Assembly (NCBI RefSeq): GCF_002706795.1
Contig: NZ_CP017705.1
Span: 4,439,501-4,503,500 of the forward strand
Direction: 5' to 3'
Origin: Brevibacillus laterosporus DSM 25
GTDB taxonomy: Bacteria > Bacillota > Bacilli > Brevibacillales > Brevibacillaceae
Length of the DNA: 64,000 nucleotides
Positions within the stretch are counted from its first letter, which is position 1, and every line of letters begins with the position of its first letter. Below, piece after piece: positions 56,142 through 64,000 of this stretch. Made by a program: the position numbers and the translations under genes. The notes beneath the pieces are model-generated. The model ran no database searches, was not told where the DNA came from, and was given only the letters and a program-made list of their open reading frames with translations.

Positions 56142-56195
56142 TTGAATAAACCTAAGTTATTGGACTTGTTTTGTAAAGGTGGTGGATGTTGGTGA
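56142..56195 (+). pseudogene. N-terminal stub of a DNA methyltransferase
   Basis: A TTG start eight bases after AAGGAG encodes MNKPKLLDLFCKGGGCW and then stops. LDLFCxxGGC is the SAM-binding first motif of phage and restriction-type cytosine DNA methylases. Only this motif survives; the rest is gone, and the next gene starts on the other strand within three bases. Confidence 0.55.
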
Positions 56196-56197
56196 AA

Positions 56198-56404
56198 TTA
56201 ATGTTGATGTGAATGCATCATCCTCCTATGGTGATGCATCATCATTCTATGGTGATGAGCTCTCATGCGATGGAAATGTTCTCTGTGGGCAAACTCGTGA
56301 TGCCTCATTGGGTGATGCCGATGTGCCATACTTAAAGAGCGAAAGTGATCGGCATGCCTTAAATGATGGTGCATTCTCCCCCGATGGTATTCAATAGGAT
56401 CCAT
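56198..56404 (-). CDS. His/Met/Arg-rich small protein, possibly a spore coat or metal-binding protein
   Basis: ATG 56404 lies after GGAAGGGGGATGG and opens 68 residues: MDPIEYHRGRMHHHLRHADHF, then many His-His and Met-His groups (HRHHPMRHHEF, RAHHHRMMMHHHRRMMHSHQH). About a third of residues are His. The excellent ribosome site argues for a real gene. Such composition is seen in some spore-coat and metal-storage proteins; the role is not shown. Confidence 0.55.
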   Translation of the reverse strand: MDPIEYHRGRMHHHLRHADHFRSLSMAHRHHPMRHHEFAHREHFHRMRAHHHRMMMHHHRRMMHSHQH

Positions 56405-56569
56405 AAATCCATCCCCCTTCCTAACCATGATAGTTATGGTATGAGGGCAGCTATAGAATTGATTATCCTGAAAACAAAAATGGGTGAATGTCGGAAACGT
56501 ACATGTGAAAGCATCGCTGTTACAAGCAATAGAACATAACACACAATTTGTAAATGGGGAGGAATTGAG

Positions 56570-56821
56570 ATGTGGAAGTTACGACTTTATGACAGCTAGA
56601 AATTTTGGGCGAATGATTACGAGGGAATGGAACTTCTCAGTGTCGTTGAATCAGAATCTGATTTTGAAAACAACCTTTTGATTGATGGGAAAACCTATAA
56701 AATATGCGCTATCTGTCACGTGAAGGGAAGTTCTCATGCGTTAAAAGTATCGCTAATGGTCTTGTTCGGGGAACGTCTAAAAACACAGGAGAATGGCGCA
56801 CTTCGGAAGGTAGATATATAA
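56570..56821 (+). pseudogene. small gene interrupted by an in-frame amber codon
   Basis: A strong site (GGGGAGGAATTGAG) precedes ATG 56570, which encodes MWKLRLYDS, then TAG at codon 10. The same frame continues KFWANDYEGMELLSVVESES...NGALRKVDI to a stop at 56821, eight bases before a terminator. The reconstructed protein is about 83 residues and is not recognised, though the start resembles small phage proteins. The intact part could restart at ATG 56627, which has only GAGGG nearby. Confidence 0.45.
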
Positions 56822-56828
56822 CTTGATG

Positions 56829-56871
56829 AAGAAATTCGTCTCCTTAAATTTAGGAAACGACTTTTTCTTTT
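56829..56871 (+). terminator. terminator, copy 3 of a repeated element
   Basis: TCGTCTCCTTAAATTTAGGAAACGA hairpin core as in copy 1 (outer bases slightly changed), then TTTTTCTTTT. Confidence 0.8.
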
Positions 56872-56879
56872 TTCAAGGG

Positions 56880-57261
56880 ACGTAAATGAATATAAAAAGG
56901 GGGTTTTTTTGACGAATTGTTAACAAAATAGTCAACAAGCATTACAAATCATCACAATAAATCTAAAAGCAAACTTAAAAACTCAAATTAAATCCCAAAT
57001 AATTACACTATAACAGATAGAAATCAAATCAACTACGCTTCCGTCATACGGGGCAAAAGTTAATTAGGAGTACCGCCACTGTCTTACCCAATCTCAATCC
57101 AGAGTGCAGTAGTGGCTTCCGAAAATTTCAGAAGTGTGACCAAATTTTTATGATCAGTGTTACAATAAGAGAGTAATGACATCATCTATAAAGCAAGGAA
57201 GTCAATCAATGAGTAGTCGTTGCTGACGCATTCCTTAACTAGCAGAAAAGAGGTAGAAGAC
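56880..57261. other. stretch with no supported gene
   Basis: AT-rich sequence between the third terminator copy and the FAH-family gene; no frame with a ribosome site is visible. Confidence 0.5.
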
Positions 57262-57888
57262 ATGGAACAAGTGCAAAACATCTTTTGTGTAGGTCGTAAT
57301 TATCGTTTACATGCGGCAGAACTAGGTAATCAGGTGCCAACATCTCCATTTCTTTTTATGAAACCAACTCATGCTCAGGTGATTGCAGATGGTCAAGATA
57401 TCCAATTGCCAAGTGATCAGGGGGCTATTCACTATGAAGTGGAGCTTGTCGTACATATAAATCAAGCTTATAAAAAGGGAATGAAAGCTGACGAATTAAT
57501 CGATCGCGTTTCACTAGGTATTGATTTTACAATGCGAGATTTACAGGACCAATTGAAAGAAAAAAAGCTTCCTTGGCTATTGGCTAAAGGCTTCCGCAAC
57601 TCAGCTATCCTTACTGCGAGTGAACCAATTAGTAGTATTACCGAGCTAGAAAAGGTTGATTTCGGCCTGTTGATAAATGGCCAGGAAGTGCAACGTGGCA
57701 ATATCACAGATATGATCTTTGACATTCAGGCTCTGGTTGATTTTACAGGGGAGCATTTTGGTCTAGGAAAAGGAGATGTCCTATTCACAGGCACACCGGC
57801 AGGAGTGGGTGCGATTTCCAATGGTGACCACTTGGAGCTGGTTTTTGGGGATAAGGTGTTAGGAAGCTGTGTGATTAAACTTAGTTAA
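57262..57888 (+). CDS. fumarylacetoacetate hydrolase (FAH)-family protein
   Basis: The 208-residue enzyme has FCVGRNYRLHAAELGN at the start, the metal-binding HYEVELVV and DFTMRDLQ, and FTGTPAGVGAISNGD near the end, all FAH-family signatures. Members hydrolyse or decarboxylate acylpyruvates and related beta-diketo acids with a divalent metal; the short single-domain form suggests an acylpyruvase or oxaloacetate-tautomerase type. ATG 57262 is used after AGAGGTAG; upstream in-frame starts lack a site. It is a single gene. Confidence 0.88.
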   Translation: MEQVQNIFCVGRNYRLHAAELGNQVPTSPFLFMKPTHAQVIADGQDIQLPSDQGAIHYEVELVVHINQAYKKGMKADELIDRVSLGIDFTMRDLQDQLKEKKLPWLLAKGFRNSAILTASEPISSITELEKVDFGLLINGQEVQRGNITDMIFDIQALVDFTGEHFGLGKGDVLFTGTPAGVGAISNGDHLELVFGDKVLGSCVIKLS

Positions 57889-58354
57889 TGGATAAGGTAA
57901 GAAGATAATAACGAACCCCGAACAGCATGTAAAAAGATATAGACATTTGCTTTGTGTAGTCAGCTGTGTATCTTTTAAATAAAAATCCTTTATAGCAAAT
58001 GATGAGATCCCGTTCACTTTTTAATCGTGCAACGGGATTTTTTGTGGAGAGAATGGGTAAAGAAGTAGGGAAGTATTCTACCATAATGGATTACCAAATC
58101 AACATTTGTAACAATATACGTAACAGGTGACACGAGCAGATTTACGAAGTCGATTAGAAGAAGAAAAATTACTGGATCAGGTCATGATTCCCGAGGATGA
58201 GGAGTGGATTGAGTTGTGGAAGTAGAAAAATGTAAATTTTGTTAAAAACGTTTAGATAGACCGTTATGTAGCAATTAAATAACATTTTTTAGTAGTTACA
58301 TCCTTGTATTTTAAAAAAAATATAAGTTTATATAAAAATTTTTTTATAAACTGT
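57889..58354. other. long intergenic stretch before the flagellin promoter
   Basis: No full gene is seen. A 32-codon frame at 58127-58225 (GTG; MTRADLRSRLEEEKLLDQVM...EDEEWIELWK) looks protein-like but has no ribosome site and may be the end of a lost gene. Confidence 0.4.
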
Positions 58355-58381
58355 TAAAAACTTTATTACTAATTCCGATAG
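58355..58381 (+). promoter_or_regulatory. sigma-D promoter of flagellin gene 1
   Basis: TAAA, 15 bases, then TCCGATAG, close to the sigma-D (FliA) consensus TAAA-N15-GCCGATAT. The leader would be about 250 bases long. Confidence 0.8.
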
Positions 58382-58640
58382 TAATAATAGTTAAGTAAAT
58401 TTTGAACTACAATAAACTTAGCTGGCTACAAAAAAGAGCTAAAAGAACGAAACTTTTTCCAGTAATAACATTCTATCTTGAAGAAGTAAGTATGGGGAAG
58501 AAGTGCACTAGAAGATGAAAGCCTTTTCAAATGCTTAATTCTCTGAACAATGTGCTACTTCGAGAAGAGTGATTATTATATATTAACCTGAGCAGAGGAT
58601 GGCTAAAAACAAAAAAACCAAAACATGGAGGTAAAGAATC

Positions 58641-59798
58641 ATGAGAATCAATCACAACGTATCAGCACTAAACACACACCGTCAACTAGGTGTAAACACT
58701 GGCGCATCTGGTAAGAACTTGGAGAAATTGTCTTCTGGTCTTCGCATCAACCGTGCAGGTGATGACGCAGCTGGTCTAGCAATCTCTGAAAAAATGCGTG
58801 GACAAATCCGCGGTTTGGAAATGGCTACTAAAAATGCACAAGATGGTATCTCTTTGATCCAAACAGCTGAAGGTGCATTAACTGAAACACACAGCATTCT
58901 ACAACGTATGCGTGAACTAGCCGTTCAAGCATCTTCTGACACAAACGAAGGTGTTGACCGTCAAAAGCTACAAGCAGAGGTTGATGAACTGTCGAAAGAA
59001 ATCAAACGTATTTCTACAGATACAGAATTCAACAACCAAAAAGTATTGGATGGATCTTTTGATGATAAAACGTTCCATATCGGTGCTAACCAAGGACAAA
59101 ACATTAAACTAAGTATTAACGACATGAGTAACAAAGAACTTGGTGTAAGCGGTCTTAAAAATGATACAACACATGCTGATCTTGGTGTTACCGTTACTAA
59201 CCGAGATGGTGAATCAGACATTGTAATTGAAGTTCAAGCTGACGCAGGTGTTGATATCAACGAAACTACTGCTTCTATTGATAAAGATGGAAAAGTTATA
59301 TTAACTTTAGCACAAAAAGATGATGGTACAGTTACAGCTACGAAAGCAGATGTACTAGAAGCTTTAAAGAAAGCTGGATTAGAAGTTAAAGATGACGGTA
59401 CAGCAGCTGGTACAATTCCAGCAGCTACTCTTGGAAAAACCTATACATCAACAAAAGCAGATCCAACTAACCCAGCTCAAATTGATGATACAACTGGTGT
59501 TAACATCTCCACTCAAAAAGCAGCAGACAAAGCAATCACAACAATCAACAACGCTCTTAACAAAGTATCCGAAGAGCGCTCTAAACTAGGTGCAAACCAA
59601 AACCGTCTAGAGCACACCATCAACAACTTGGGAGCAACTGCAGAGAACTTGACAGCAGCAGAATCCCGTATCCGCGACGTTGATATGGCGAAAGAAATGA
59701 TGGACTTCACGAAGAACAACATCTTGACTCAAGCAGCACAAGCAATGCTTGCACAAGCTAACCAACAACCTCAAGGCGTACTTCAATTACTTCGTTAA
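58641..59798 (+). CDS. hag: flagellin 1
   Basis: The 385-residue flagellin has the conserved D0/D1 N-terminus ([17 protein letters not shown]...[20 protein letters not shown]) and C-terminus ([54 protein letters not shown]), which polymerise into the filament core. A Thr/Lys/Asp-rich central region (about residues 190-295) would face outward. It is paralogous to the next gene. A sigma-D promoter lies about 260 bases upstream and a terminator follows. The ribosome site ACATGGAGGT also has the GGA core of a CsrA site. Confidence 0.97.
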   Translation: MRINHNVSALNTHRQLGVNTGASGKNLEKLSSGLRINRAGDDAAGLAISEKMRGQIRGLEMATKNAQDGISLIQTAEGALTETHSILQRMRELAVQASSDTNEGVDRQKLQAEVDELSKEIKRISTDTEFNNQKVLDGSFDDKTFHIGANQGQNIKLSINDMSNKELGVSGLKNDTTHADLGVTVTNRDGESDIVIEVQADAGVDINETTASIDKDGKVILTLAQKDDGTVTATKADVLEALKKAGLEVKDDGTAAGTIPAATLGKTYTSTKADPTNPAQIDDTTGVNISTQKAADKAITTINNALNKVSEERSKLGANQNRLEHTINNLGATAENLTAAESRIRDVDMAKEMMDFTKNNILTQAAQAMLAQANQQPQGVLQLLR

Positions 59799-59815
59799 TT
59801 AACGATAATAACTCA

Positions 59816-59855
59816 AAGAAAAGACCTGGCTCATCAGCTAGGTCTTTTCTTTTTA
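59816..59855 (+). terminator. terminator after flagellin 1
   Basis: AGACCTGGCT pairs with AGCTAGGTCT, then TTTCTTTTT. Confidence 0.9.
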
Positions 59856-60048
59856 TAAAAAATTTGTAGCTTTAAAATAGATAAATGTATAAGAAATATT
59901 AATTTACAAGCAAGGATATTCTGTACAAGATTTTTTAAGTCTCAGAATGATTCCCGAGGTTTCATAATAAAGCTTACATTTACTTCCTACCAAATAAATA
60001 TCTACAATCGACTGTACATAAAGTTTTAAAAAACTTTTTTATAAACTG

Positions 60049-60075
60049 TAAACTTTTATACGGAGTTTCCGATAA
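60049..60075 (+). promoter_or_regulatory. sigma-D promoter of flagellin gene 2
   Basis: TAAA, 15 bases, then TCCGATAA, as at flagellin 1. Confidence 0.8.
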
Positions 60076-60152
60076 TAATAGTAGCCACCTAAACCACGGA
60101 TGCTAATGGTAGAGTTACTACTAGCAACATTTGGGTTGACTGACGAAGTTGC

Positions 60153-60240
60153 CATTTTGAAACAACATTATTTCAAAATGAAGCAACACAACATAATCTT
60201 GAACAAATGGATGGTTCAAGAAGTAAAAAAACACGGAGGT
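60153..60240 (+). promoter_or_regulatory. flagellin 2 leader hairpins with CsrA-like sites
   Basis: A perfect hairpin CATTTTGAAA/TTTCAAAATG (60153-60180) is followed by another, CTTGAAC/GTTCAAG (60198-60220), whose loop AAATGGATG carries the GGA core. A second GGA sits in the ribosome site ACACGGAGGT. In B. subtilis CsrA represses hag through two such sites; the same control is inferred here. Confidence 0.55.
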
Positions 60241-60247
60241 AAGAATC

Positions 60248-61408
60248 ATGAGAATCAATCACAACGTATCAGCATTAAACACACACCGTCAACTAGGTGT
60301 AAACACTGGCGCATCTGGTAAAAACCTGGAGAAATTATCTTCTGGTCTTCGCATCAACCGTGCAGGTGATGACGCAGCTGGTCTAGCAATCTCCGAAAAA
60401 ATGCGTGGACAAATCCGCGGTCTAGAAATGGCTTCTAAAAATGCTCAAGATGGTATTTCTTTGATCCAAACAGCTGAGGGTGCATTGACTGAAACACACA
60501 GCATTCTACAACGTATGCGTGAACTAGCAGTTCAAGCTTCTTCTGACACTAATGAAGGCGTTGACCGTCAAAAGCTACAAGCAGAGGTTGATGAGTTGTC
60601 CAAAGAAATCAAACGTATTTCTACAGACACAGAGTTCAACAACCAAAAAGTATTGGATGGTTCTTTCGAAGACAAAACATTCCATATCGGTGCTAACCAA
60701 GGACAAAGCATCAAATTGAGCATCAACGACATGAGCAACTCAGAGCTTGGTGTGAACGGACTAAAAAATGAAACAACGCAAGCTGTACTTGGTGTTAAGG
60801 TTACGAATCGTGATGGTGAAACAGACATTGTCATTGATGTTACTGCTAAAGCAGCGGTTGCGGTTACTGAAACTACTGCATCCGTTGATAAAGATGGAAC
60901 AGTCAAATTAACTTTAGCACAGGATGCTGCAGGTGCAGTTACAGCTACAAAGGCAGATGTATTAGAAGCGTTAAAGAAAACTGGATTAGAAGTTACGGAT
61001 GACGCTACTGCTGGTACTGCTATCGTTGCAGCCGCTGCTTTTGGACAATCGTATACATCAGCAAAAGCAGATGCAACGAACCCAGCTCAGGTTGATGACA
61101 CAAAAGGTGTTAACATCTCCACCCAAAAAGCAGCAGACAAAGCGATCACAACCATCAACAACGCTCTTAACAAAGTATCTGAAGAGCGCTCTAAACTAGG
61201 TGCAAACCAAAACCGTCTAGAGCACACAATCAACAACTTGGGAGCAACTGCAGAGAACCTAACAGCTGCAGAATCCCGTATCCGTGACGTTGATATGGCG
61301 AAAGAAATGATGGACTTCACTAAAAACAACATTCTTACTCAAGCAGCTCAAGCAATGCTTGCACAAGCTAACCAACAACCTCAAGGCGTACTTCAATTAC
61401 TTCGTTAA
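60248..61408 (+). CDS. flagellin 2
   Basis: The 386-residue product is nearly identical to flagellin 1 over the first 175 or so and last 110 residues and differs in the surface region between ([34 protein letters not shown]). It has its own sigma-D promoter and terminator, so the two are separate transcripts. The pair came from a tandem duplication, with the conserved ends probably kept alike by selection or gene conversion. Both may be built into one filament or used at different times. Confidence 0.96.
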   Translation: MRINHNVSALNTHRQLGVNTGASGKNLEKLSSGLRINRAGDDAAGLAISEKMRGQIRGLEMASKNAQDGISLIQTAEGALTETHSILQRMRELAVQASSDTNEGVDRQKLQAEVDELSKEIKRISTDTEFNNQKVLDGSFEDKTFHIGANQGQSIKLSINDMSNSELGVNGLKNETTQAVLGVKVTNRDGETDIVIDVTAKAAVAVTETTASVDKDGTVKLTLAQDAAGAVTATKADVLEALKKTGLEVTDDATAGTAIVAAAAFGQSYTSAKADATNPAQVDDTKGVNISTQKAADKAITTINNALNKVSEERSKLGANQNRLEHTINNLGATAENLTAAESRIRDVDMAKEMMDFTKNNILTQAAQAMLAQANQQPQGVLQLLR

Positions 61409-61431
61409 TTGATCGTCTATATAGACAAAAG

Positions 61432-61460
61432 AGACTTGGCCTCGCGCCAGGTCTTTTTTT
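61432..61460 (+). terminator. terminator after flagellin 2
   Basis: AGACTTGGC pairs with GCCAGGTCT, then TTTTTTC. Confidence 0.9.
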
Positions 61461-61603
61461 CTTTATAAGACCAGAGTCCTCCATTGAGTTATCATCAAAC
61501 TTTCATTGAAAGTGGAATGACCAATATCTTACAATTGAGAAGGAAGTGTAATTTTACATCATCCAAAAAGATACAGATTTCTCTTGTAAGAAGGGGGCAC
61601 ATT

Positions 61604-62369
61604 ATGAAAGCAATAAATGTATTTGTAGTATTCTTTGCCGTCTCACTAGTAGTAATAGGCTGTAGTACACCCAAACAAGCAGGCAAGGAAGCTACCATCC
61701 CAGTTACAGAAGTTGAAAAAGGAAAAAACACGACGGAAGGGATGAAGCCAGAAAAAGAAAGCGCAAGCAAAATAAAAAATGAGAAGACGCTTGCTTCAGA
61801 GACAACAAGAGAATCAACCACAGATGAATCTCCAGAAAATACTACAGAAAAAACTTCGGATAAAATCCACAGATAAGCTCACACAACCTCTCGATCCGAA
61901 AAAACACAAGCTACTCCTCGCTATAAAAGAACAGGCTGAGAAAGGTAAACTGAAAGGTATTACGACTTCATTAGGCACCGCTTACAAAGAGATAGAGAAA
62001 ACCTACGGAAAGCCTAAAAGCATTTCAAATGATGAATGCTGGACGTATAGTTATGATCATCCCAAGACCACAGCCGATTTCTATTATGACCATGATTCTT
62101 GCGGAGAAGAATTAAATCAGGTCAAGCCAACTACCAAATTGAACCGAATAACTGTCGAACCAGCCTATTACGATGTCAAGCTTACAGAAAATGATATTAG
62201 AAAAGGCTTAGGCGAACCAACTAATGCTTATGATAATGAAGCCTATGGCGGTTATGATATGTATTATAATGTAGGAAAATATCAAATTTTCATAAAGATA
62301 GACAATAATTCTCCAGATCGAAGCGTAAGTACTATTTCGGTTAGAACCCCCCTTGATTTTGATAAGTAA
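61604..62369 (+). pseudogene. DUF4309-like lipoprotein gene split by one base
   Basis: ATG 61604 after AGAAGGGGG gives MKAINVFVVFFAVSLVVIGC, a lipoprotein signal with Cys about residue 20, then a long Lys/Glu/Thr linker ending ...TSDKIHR and a stop at 61876. Skipping one A in the AAAA at 61863-61866 joins it to STDKLTQPLDPKKHKLLLAIKEQAEKGKLKG, which runs to 62369 and has DUF4309/YjgB-like features (GTAYKEIEKTYGKP, LTENDIRKGLGEPT, YNVGKYQIFIKI). The joined protein would have about 255 residues. The split is a real indel or a sequence error. Confidence 0.7.
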
Positions 62370-62384
62370 AAAATTAGGAATAAA

Positions 62385-62421
62385 AGCCGGGTGTGTAGGA
62401 AAACAGCCCGGCTACTTTTTT
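62385..62421 (+). terminator. terminator after the lipoprotein gene
   Basis: AGCCGGG pairs with CCCGGCT, then ACTTTTTT. Confidence 0.88.
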
Positions 62422-62649
62422 GAAATTATGTAAACTTTTTGGAGGGAATACCCTGATACTTCAAGGAAAAATCTTTCTGTGGTAGTGAATAAAAATTGGT
62501 AATTCCACTAGATCACTCATATGAATACGCCATTGTCACATTTTCCCCCCATTTAAGATCCCTAATATGTCTACATCAAAAAATACAATTCCTCTTTATA
62601 TTACATAATAAGGAAAAGTTAAAGACTTTGTTTTATTAATGTCCATACC

Positions 62650-62815
62650 TTTTTTATGGGCAGATGCCGATCTCTTTTCTATCTGCCCCTACCAGATCAT
62701 TTTTTGATGGGCCAAAAATCTGTGGATAACCTACCCATAAAAATTTTATTAGTCTTTTTTAATGAGTTGGATGATGCCCATAGGAATTTAATGGGCTACC
62801 CATAAAATTTTGTTT
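62650..62815. repeat. ATGGG/CCCAT repeat cluster with a perfect DnaA box
   Basis: TGTGGATAA (62721-62729) is the exact complement of the DnaA box TTATCCACA. Around it are six ATGGG or CCCAT motifs (near 62656, 62707, 62734, 62777, 62791 and 62800), four next to AT-rich runs such as TTTTATGGG or CCCATAAAA. A hairpin GGGCAGAT/ATCTGCCC (62658-62697) is also present. Lying just downstream of a gene with a DnaA-N-like domain, this could be a binding cluster or an origin-like relic. Confidence 0.5.
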
Positions 62816-62846
62816 GTTGAAAAAAACAAAAGTATCAGGAGAATCA

Positions 62847-63848
62847 TTACTCATTTTCATCTATACATGCCACAAAAGTTATTTTTTCAAAGAAATGGGA
62901 CGCGTTGTGGAGAGCCTCCATAATTAATTCCCGATAACGACTGGATAACCAATCTCGATGAAAAGTGTTCTTGGCGTAGATGATCAGCTCCTCTTCTCTT
63001 GTGATACAGAATGTGTCGGCATACCAGGTTTTAAAGGAGTTAATAGTTAGCCGTTGCTGGATATAAGTCAGGACGCTAATCCATAGTTTTTTATCTGCTA
63101 TACTCCTTTGATCCATAATAGTTGTAATCTTCTTTTTAGCATACAAGATACGTTCAGCAGGTGAGAGGTTAATGGGGAGCCTACCAAGCTTGCCTTTTTC
63201 ACGTAATTTCTCGAAATCATTTGTGTAATCATAACTTTCAGCAAGCTCAATATGAGTAACCTCCATGATTTGTTCAATGTATTGATCGTGCATGGTTTGA
63301 AAGGGCTTGGGTAAGTTTTCAACTAACTCTCTACTTAGAATGGGAATTGTACGTCTTACTTTATAGATAATTCCACAATCATTATTATTTTCCTCAGGAT
63401 TTTGTAACCAAAATCTAAATATAAAGCCGTGTTGTTCAAGAATGTCCATATATTTATTTAATGTCGTGGTTGTAATCTGCATTTTTAAGGCGATGGTAGG
63501 TAAATCAGGAAAGCAGAAATCCTTGTCTCCATAGCAATATCTTGTAAGATGAATATAAAGAGAAGTAGCTGTTGCTCCCATCACAGCACCCCAGAAGTCC
63601 AAAAAATAATTACTAATCGTAGTAAATCCTTTGTTATCAATTGGTAGATTTACCCCTAGTTTTTCCAGACGAAGAGACTGAAAATCTTGATAGGTGTAAT
63701 AGACCCGTTGTAAAACTTCTTGATCATACGTCTGCTCAACAGGCTTTCCTTTGACCATTCTTATCCGTGAGACAGGTTTTTTAATTCCGGTTTTTTCAAT
63801 TCGATAATATGTTAATTGTTTCAGACTTAGATGTTTCTTTTTTTTCAT
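62847..63848 (-). CDS. winged-helix and DnaA-N-like domain protein (replication-initiator-like)
   Basis: The 333-residue protein has a winged-helix part in the middle (DFCFPDLPTIALKMQITTTTLNKYMDILEQHGFIFRF, about residues 108-145), as in DnaD-like and plasmid initiators. Its C-terminus resembles domain I of DnaA (LWISVLTYIQQRLTINSFKTWYADTF, then NTFHRDWLSSRYRELIMEAL, about 258-325). DnaA domain I binds helicase and other partners. It may be a chromosomal regulator or the initiator of an integrated element. ATG 63848 follows AGAGGA. A perfect DnaA box lies about 120 bases downstream of its stop. Confidence 0.65.
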   Translation of the reverse strand: MKKKKHLSLKQLTYYRIEKTGIKKPVSRIRMVKGKPVEQTYDQEVLQRVYYTYQDFQSLRLEKLGVNLPIDNKGFTTISNYFLDFWGAVMGATATSLYIHLTRYCYGDKDFCFPDLPTIALKMQITTTTLNKYMDILEQHGFIFRFWLQNPEENNNDCGIIYKVRRTIPILSRELVENLPKPFQTMHDQYIEQIMEVTHIELAESYDYTNDFEKLREKGKLGRLPINLSPAERILYAKKKITTIMDQRSIADKKLWISVLTYIQQRLTINSFKTWYADTFCITREEELIIYAKNTFHRDWLSSRYRELIMEALHNASHFFEKITFVACIDENE

Positions 63849-63963
63849 AGAATGAATCCTCTCTATAGAAAAGAAGTAGCAGTCATATTGAATAGACGAT
63901 GACTGAGTTTGTGTTTCATTGAATAAATTTACTTGCTAATGAAATCTTTTATATAAAGAATTC

Positions 63964-63991
63964 CCCTCTCTTTTAATTTGGAAAGAGAGGG
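63964..63991. terminator. stem-loop at the window edge
   Basis: CCCTCTCTTT pairs with AAAGAGAGGG, followed by TTTAG on the plus strand. Which gene it serves is outside the window. Confidence 0.5.
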
Positions 63992-64000
63992 TTTAGTATT

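Overview
The window looks like chromosomal DNA of a spore-forming, flagellated Firmicute, most likely Brevibacillus and probably B. laterosporus. The evidence is the AT-rich coding, Bacillus-type ribosome sites, a GerC-family germination lipoprotein, spore-coat-like low-complexity proteins, sigma-D-type flagellin promoters, a CcpA cre site, and a trans-AT polyketide cluster with an ammonia-lyase. The species is an inference; no 16S or tRNA gene lies in the window.

Region 1 (1-27.9 kb) is the 3' part of a trans-AT polyketide synthase operon. Its domain order is ACP-KS-DH / KR / cMT-ACP-ER-KS-KR / cMT-ACP-KS-KR-ACP-KS-KR-ACP-KS / DH-ACP-ACP-KR-TE. A free-standing condensation-domain protein and an MIO-type aromatic ammonia-lyase with a Phe-type selectivity pair follow. 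No AT domain is present. PAL plus a lone C domain suggests a polyketide carrying a cinnamoyl ester, as in basiliskamide/YM-47522 (inference). The KR between KS-DH and the first cMT is out of frame at a G6 run. It is nearly identical in DNA to the KR at the end of the next protein (copies near 3.15-4.41 and 9.20-10.46 kb).

Region 2 (28-46 kb) is mostly core metabolism. A VOC protein is followed by a glucitol-type PTS operon (gutM, srlA, srlE, srlB) that ends in a SAF-domain oxidoreductase and has no recognisable sorbitol-6-phosphate dehydrogenase; a cre site sits inside its promoter. Next come a metallophosphoesterase, a VanZ-RDD membrane protein, and a divergent EamA transporter/MocR regulator pair with an 18-bp palindrome. 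The bacterial RNA-repair pair Hen1-Pnkp follows, with an RtcB-type RNA ligase about 1 kb further on, then two flavoenzymes and a pentapeptide-repeat protein.

Region 3 (46-57 kb) is accessory and decaying. It holds Cys/Arg/Asp-rich and His-rich small proteins, a YmaF-family protein, prophage leftovers (an ArpU-like regulator, a 49-aa terminase small-subunit stub, an 18-codon DNA-methylase stub), an unexplained GC-rich hairpin-rich segment at 48.1-48.7 kb, tandem secreted paralogues, a broken DUF3238-like gene, an orphan gerC-type gene, an amber-interrupted small gene, and three copies of one terminator element.

Region 4 (57-64 kb) has an FAH-family hydrolase, two tandem flagellin genes each with a sigma-D promoter (the second with a CsrA-like leader hairpin), a frameshifted DUF4309-like lipoprotein, and a winged-helix plus DnaA-N-like protein. 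Downstream of that last gene lie a perfect DnaA box and repeated ATGGG/CCCAT motifs. Several genes are split by one base in homopolymers (G6, A8, A4), so some apparent pseudogenes may be sequence errors.
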